NCBI RefSeq assembly: GCF_032854445.1
Contig: NC_088300.1
Span: 20,939,608 to 20,999,607, forward strand
Origin: Liolophura sinensis
Lineage: Eukaryota > Mollusca > Polyplacophora > Chitonida > Chitonidae
Length of the DNA: 60,000 nucleotides
Direction: 5' to 3'
How positions within the stretch are numbered: the stretch's first letter is position 1; every line of letters begins with the position of its first letter. Under the pieces are notes generated by a model. That model was not told where the DNA came from. It was given only the letters and a program-made list of their open reading frames with translations, and made no database searches. Shown here one piece after another: positions 56,356-60,000 of the stretch. The translations under genes were made by a program, and so were the position numbers.

Positions 56356-59171
56356 CTAAAACAAGAGTTCAGGTGAACACAACATCTGCCAGGACAAACG
56401 CATTTGTTTGAAATGCCTAAAAGAATACCAGGAGCATTTTGGTGAGTATAACCCGAGGAGAATCTTCATGGGCGTTGAGGATAGCTATGTGGTTACCATT
56501 ACAACTGCACAAGTGGACCAACGTGTTCACCACAAATGAAAACTTCATGCAGAACACAGTTGTAGTTATAGCCCAGACACAAAATCATATCTTTTTATGT
56601 ACTATATATCAGGAAAATGGCTATTCGGTTACCACGACAATGGACAAATGTGAGTCGTGACACATAATCATCCGTGTGTCTATGTATCCACCAAAAATTA
56701 AAAATCTACGTGGACAACTGTTCAAGTTATAGTCAGGGCACGAAATCATATCTATTTATATAGCATACATGGGGAAAATGGCAATCTGGTAGCCATGACA
56801 ACTGCACGAATGGACAAATGTGAGTCACGACACATCATCATCTGTTTATGTATGCATGCACCAACAATGAAAACTCTACGCTTATAGCACAAAACCATAT
56901 CTATCTATATAGTATATAGAGGGAAACTGGTGATCTGGTAACCATGACAACCACGGAAATTAACAAATGTCAGTCGCGACACATCGTCATCTATGTACGA
57001 ATGTATCCACCAAAAATTAAAACTCTACACAGAAAACAGTTGGAGTTATAGCCCGGACACGAAATACAAATGTGAGTCACGACACATCATCATCTGTGTA
57101 TCTATGTATCCACCAGAAACTCTATGTTGAAAACTGTTGGAGTTATAGCCAATACGGACAGACGGACAAAATCGTTACAACATCATACATGCCACCTCTT
57201 GGCAGGGGCGTACAGATTTTTTTTTTTTTTTTTTTGATTGGTGTTTTACGCCGTACTCAAGAATATTTCACTTATACGACGGCGGCCAGCATTATGGTGG
57301 GTGGAAACCGGGCAGAGCCCGGGGGAAACCCACGACCATCCGCAGGTTGCTGGCAGACCTTCTCACGTACGGCCGGAGAGGAAGCCAGCATGAGCTGGAC
57401 TTGAACTCACAGCGACCGCATTGGTGAGAGACTCCTGGGTCATTACGCTGTGCTAGCGCTTTAACCGACTGAGCCACGGAGGCCCCCGGGCGTATAGAAA
57501 ATCAATCAACCTCGTCAGTATTTATTTGCATATGTGTGTGATTATCTAAATGATTTTACTTTTCTGGACATTGGTACATTTTTTTTTAGAAAACAAGACT
57601 TTCATACACTAGCAACTGCATGTAAGAAAATCAATTTAGTTAAATATAAATGGATGTTTATGAAATTAGCTTACCTTATTAGCCTCCATCGAGCGAACTT
57701 CACTGGGAGAGAGTTCTGTGGAGTATTAATCACATTAACACATCTCATTAACACATCTCCGTTTCACAATTCACATTATGCACACTATAAACATCCAGAC
57801 TCAAAATTAAACTGCAAACTATAAAATACACATTCACTCTCAAAATCTTGCAAACTGCCAACTATAAAATATAGATTCATCCACAAAACTATGAAATAAA
57901 GGTTTATCTGTTGAAAATATTTGTATATTTCTATATTTCTACTACAGTAGATGGTATTACCTCTGATTGGACCCAGTGCGGCATCTTTGGCTAGGCTGGT
58001 GAGATCAGAGCCTGAATAGCCCTCTGTTAGCCTGTCAGGTAAATATAGCATATTAGCTCCCACTCATGTTGTAAAAAGCCACATAACTATTTAAAACTAG
58101 TTCATAGTCATTTCACAAGTAAAAATTTTACTAAGAGTTCAGGGTCCACTTTCACAAAACTTCGTAAGTCATATTTCTCATAACGTCTTTCCTAAAAGAC
58201 ATTGTTTAGTTTATTGTGCCATAAGGCGAAATCAAAAATTTAATTTATGAAGTTTTGTAAAGTGGGACCTGAATGGTTTTGTACACTTGTATGAAACTGC
58301 CTTAACAAGTCTTTAAAAAAATGTTTTGGTGATGAATAAATGATTATGGCTTAACGCCACATTGGTTATATATCAGCCACATCATGGCTAAAACTAGTTG
58401 AACACACAAGACGGTAAATGGCCTGTCGGTGATGCGGTAACAGTGGAAGAGTAACATTATTACTGGAAAGGAGCACTAAAACTCACCTTGCGAGTTCATC
58501 TAGCTCTCGCCTTGACAAGGGGTGGGAATGTTTTCTTAAGAGGTGGGCTAACATTGTGCGTCGGGTGCTAGCATCTGGCATTGTTACATATACTCGTTTA
58601 GAGAACCGTCTGAAAACAAAGGAAATATGTCATTAATATTCACATCTGAATATTTTCATCTCATTATTTGAACACTTCACCTGCTGGATTAACACAGCTA
58701 TCTTACCAGAAAACAGCATCATCCAGCTCCCGAGGTTTGCTTATTTAAACACTTCACCTGCTGGATTAACACAGCTATCTTACCAGAAAACAGCATCATC
58801 CAGCTCCCGAGGTTTGTTTATTTGAACACTTCACCTGCTGGATTAACACAGCTATCTTACCAGAAAACAGCATCATCCAGCTCCCGAGGTTTGTTTATTT
58901 GAACACTTCACCTGCTGGATTAACACAGCTATCTTACCAGAAAACAGCATCATCCAGCTCCCGAGGTTTGTTTATTTGAACACTTCACCTGTTGTATTAT
59001 CATCACAATCTTACCTGAGAACAGCATCACCCGGCTCCTGAGGTTTGTTTATCTGAACACTTCAACTGGTGTATCATCATGACTATCTTACCTGAGAACA
59101 GCGTCATCTAGTTCCTGAGGTCTGTTTGTGGCTCCCATCACCAGGATACGGTCTTCTGACGAACCTGCCAC
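56233..59171 (-). CDS. SPAST: Spastin, C-terminal part (5' part beyond window)
   Basis: AAA ATPase that severs microtubules. Exons on the minus strand, 5' to 3': 59171-59092, 58609-58487, 58031-57961, 57715-57675, 56355-56233 (stop TGA 56233-56235). The phases agree and give 145 residues, the C-terminal end of a protein usually of about 600. Visible: sensor 1 region ([20 protein letters not shown]), with the arginine-finger pair RRF, the sensor 2 motif [20 protein letters not shown], and the spastin-type C-terminal helix ([13 protein letters not shown], then [10 protein letters not shown]). The IREL then SPSEV linker and the FGD-T end distinguish spastin from fidgetin and katanin. The MIT domain and Walker A/B lie right of base 60000. 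The 3' half of the first exon here is repeated in the downstream intron. Confidence 0.95.
56478..57178. repeat. Five-copy tandem repeat of about 150 bases in last spastin intron
   Basis: Units begin near 56480, 56618, 56780, 56928 and 57064. They share GGTTACCATGACAACTGCAC, GGACAAATGTGAGTC, GACACATCATCATCTGTGTA and GTTATAGCCCGGACACGAAA. They are well diverged from each other and do not include an exon edge. Confidence 0.85.
57217..57486 (-). mobile_element. Full-length SINE, minus strand, with target-site duplication
   Basis: A clean copy from poly(T) (57217-57235) to the CCACGGAGGCCCC head. The flanks GGGCGTACAGA (left) and GGGCGTATAGA (right) are a target-site duplication with one mismatch. 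It inserted beside the tandem repeat in the last spastin intron. Confidence 0.92.
57675..57715 (-). CDS. SPAST: Spastin 41-base micro-exon
   Basis: Encodes [14 protein letters not shown] between CCACAG and GTAAGC. It is short but in frame and aligned with the ELKPEQVKNMSASEM segment of spastin. Confidence 0.9.
57961..58031 (-). CDS. SPAST: Spastin exon (sensor 2)
   Basis: Encodes [20 protein letters not shown], then PIR. GYSGSDL is the sensor 2 helix motif. Donor GTAATA, phase 1. Confidence 0.93.
58487..58609 (-). CDS. SPAST: Spastin exon (arginine fingers)
   Basis: Encodes [20 protein letters not shown], then [20 protein letters not shown], matching the RRFIKRVYVSLP region of spastin. Donor GTGAGT, phase 2. 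Confidence 0.93.
58660..59050 (-). repeat. Tandem array duplicating spastin exon 3' end plus donor
   Basis: Five units of about 77 bases. The four farther from the exon are almost identical (ACCTGCTGGATTAACACAGC, then TATCTTACCAGAAAACAGCA). The fifth, nearest the exon (about 58973-59050), is diverged and closer to the real exon end. On the minus strand each reads PRELDDAV, then a GTAAGATAG donor. The array is intronic and abuts the genuine exon 59092-59171. Confidence 0.93.
59092..59171 (-). CDS. SPAST: Spastin exon with sensor 1
   Basis: Encodes [20 protein letters not shown], then LDDAVLR, with a GTAAGA donor in phase 2. The upstream acceptor is TTTAG. The downstream intron contains an array built from its last 30 bases. 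Confidence 0.93.
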
Positions 59172-59238
59172 CTAAACAAACAAAATCCCACGCCATATCG
59201 TTCCATAAATAGATCACATTTTTCATTTTCACTTTTCA

Positions 59239-59455
59239 CGCTATCGCAGGGTAATGACCCAGGAGTCTTTCACCAATGCGGTCATGCTGGTTTCCTCTCC
59301 AGCTGTAAGTGAGAAGGTCTGGCAGCAAGATGCAGATGGACGTGGGTTACCCCTGGGCTCTGCCCAGTTTTCTCCCACCCTAATACTGGCTGCCTTTGTA
59401 TAAGTAAAATATCCTTGATTACGAATCAGATAAATAAATAAATAAATAAATAAAT
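59239..59455 (+). mobile_element. SINE copy in spastin intron
   Basis: Carries GGTAATGACCCAGGAGTCTT, CACCAATGCGGTCATGCTGG (an internal deletion removes box B) and an AAATAAATAAATAAAT tail. It is antisense to spastin. Confidence 0.85.
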
Positions 59456-59689
59456 TACAAGAACAGACACCATTATGCCATACAGATCATAATAACTATC
59501 TTCTGATTTTTTCCCTCTTTTCTTTGATTGTAGGTTTGAAAAAAAAAAATTAAAAAGCCTTATTTAATTTGTTTTTTTTAATTTACAGGACAGTGGACTC
59601 TTAAATAAATGTTTTGTTCATTTCTCCTTAAAAGTGAAGCAGGGCAATCTGTCTTTCAAGAGAAACAAGATCGATTCTGATTGGCTGGT

Positions 59690-60000
59690 GTAAGAGATAG
59701 TCAATCCCAGGCTATGCCTTGCTTAAAGGAGAACCCCAACATCTTTATTTTTTATGCTAAATGTTCCCTAGACACAATATTTTTGCTACGTTAGTATGTA
59801 AACTGCATTTAAAAAAATATTATTTTAACTAGTTCCACTTGAAAAAATACAATATAGCTGGGTCGTCTGCTTATCTCGTCAGCCGCGGAGCCCTGGTCAA
59901 GTGATGTCATGTTGTGAAGACCTGCCGAGATTATGTATTGAGAAAACCCTGTAAAACATTGACAAATCCATGCATCAGGCCTACCCACTGTGTGCTTTTC
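59690..60000. other. Spastin intron, nothing recognised
   Basis: No exon of the expected upstream spastin segment (LKTEFL-EFDG) is visible between 59172 and the window end. The stretch from TAAAGGAGAACCCCAACATC onward has a repeat-like look, but no second copy in this window. Confidence 0.5.

Overview
The window is nuclear DNA from an animal, most likely a lophotrochozoan (probably a mollusc, possibly a brachiopod). The pointers are AT-rich DNA, many TACATGTA-like words, spliceosomal genes with short exons and 0.3-8.5 kb introns, animal-specific proteins (DHX57, a DPF/BAF45 protein, a METTL24-like protein, spastin), and about a dozen copies of one tRNA-derived SINE. The species is not identifiable from the sequence alone.

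Layout. (1) 309-16835, minus strand: DHX57, an RNA helicase. Fifteen coding exons are in the window; the C-terminal exons run off the left edge. (2) 16836-18364: the gap between two divergent start codons, a likely shared promoter region with a large imperfect palindrome. (3) 18365-33850, plus strand: a complete 10-exon DPF (requiem/BAF45) gene with an 8.5 kb intron that appears to begin with a GC rather than a GT donor. (4) 33851-39573: DPF 3' UTR, SINE copies and a CpG-containing stretch that may be the promoter or 5' exon of the next gene. (5) 39574-46845, plus strand: seven coding exons carrying two METTL24-like domains in tandem, interrupted by three one-base frame breaks. (6) 46846-56232: no recognisable gene; SINE pieces and a foldback. 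(7) 56233-59171, minus strand: the last five coding exons of spastin; the 5' part lies beyond the right edge.

The most unusual feature is a recurring structural motif. Five separate tandem-repeat arrays, spread over DHX57, the METTL24-like gene and spastin, each start at an exon edge. Each repeats the end of the exon together with its splice site (donor in four cases, acceptor in one) out into the intron. The genuine exon stays intact and is followed or preceded by 4-10 partial exons with decoy splice sites. I know of no named class of elements with this property. It may be chance capture of junctions by minisatellites or a real tendency in this genome.

The genes are not an operon and share no obvious pathway: RNA helicase, chromatin reader (BAF complex), putative Golgi methyltransferase-fold protein, and microtubule-severing ATPase. 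Exon limits were placed by hand from GT/AG (or GC/AG) signals, codon phase and remembered family sequences, and have not been checked against transcripts.
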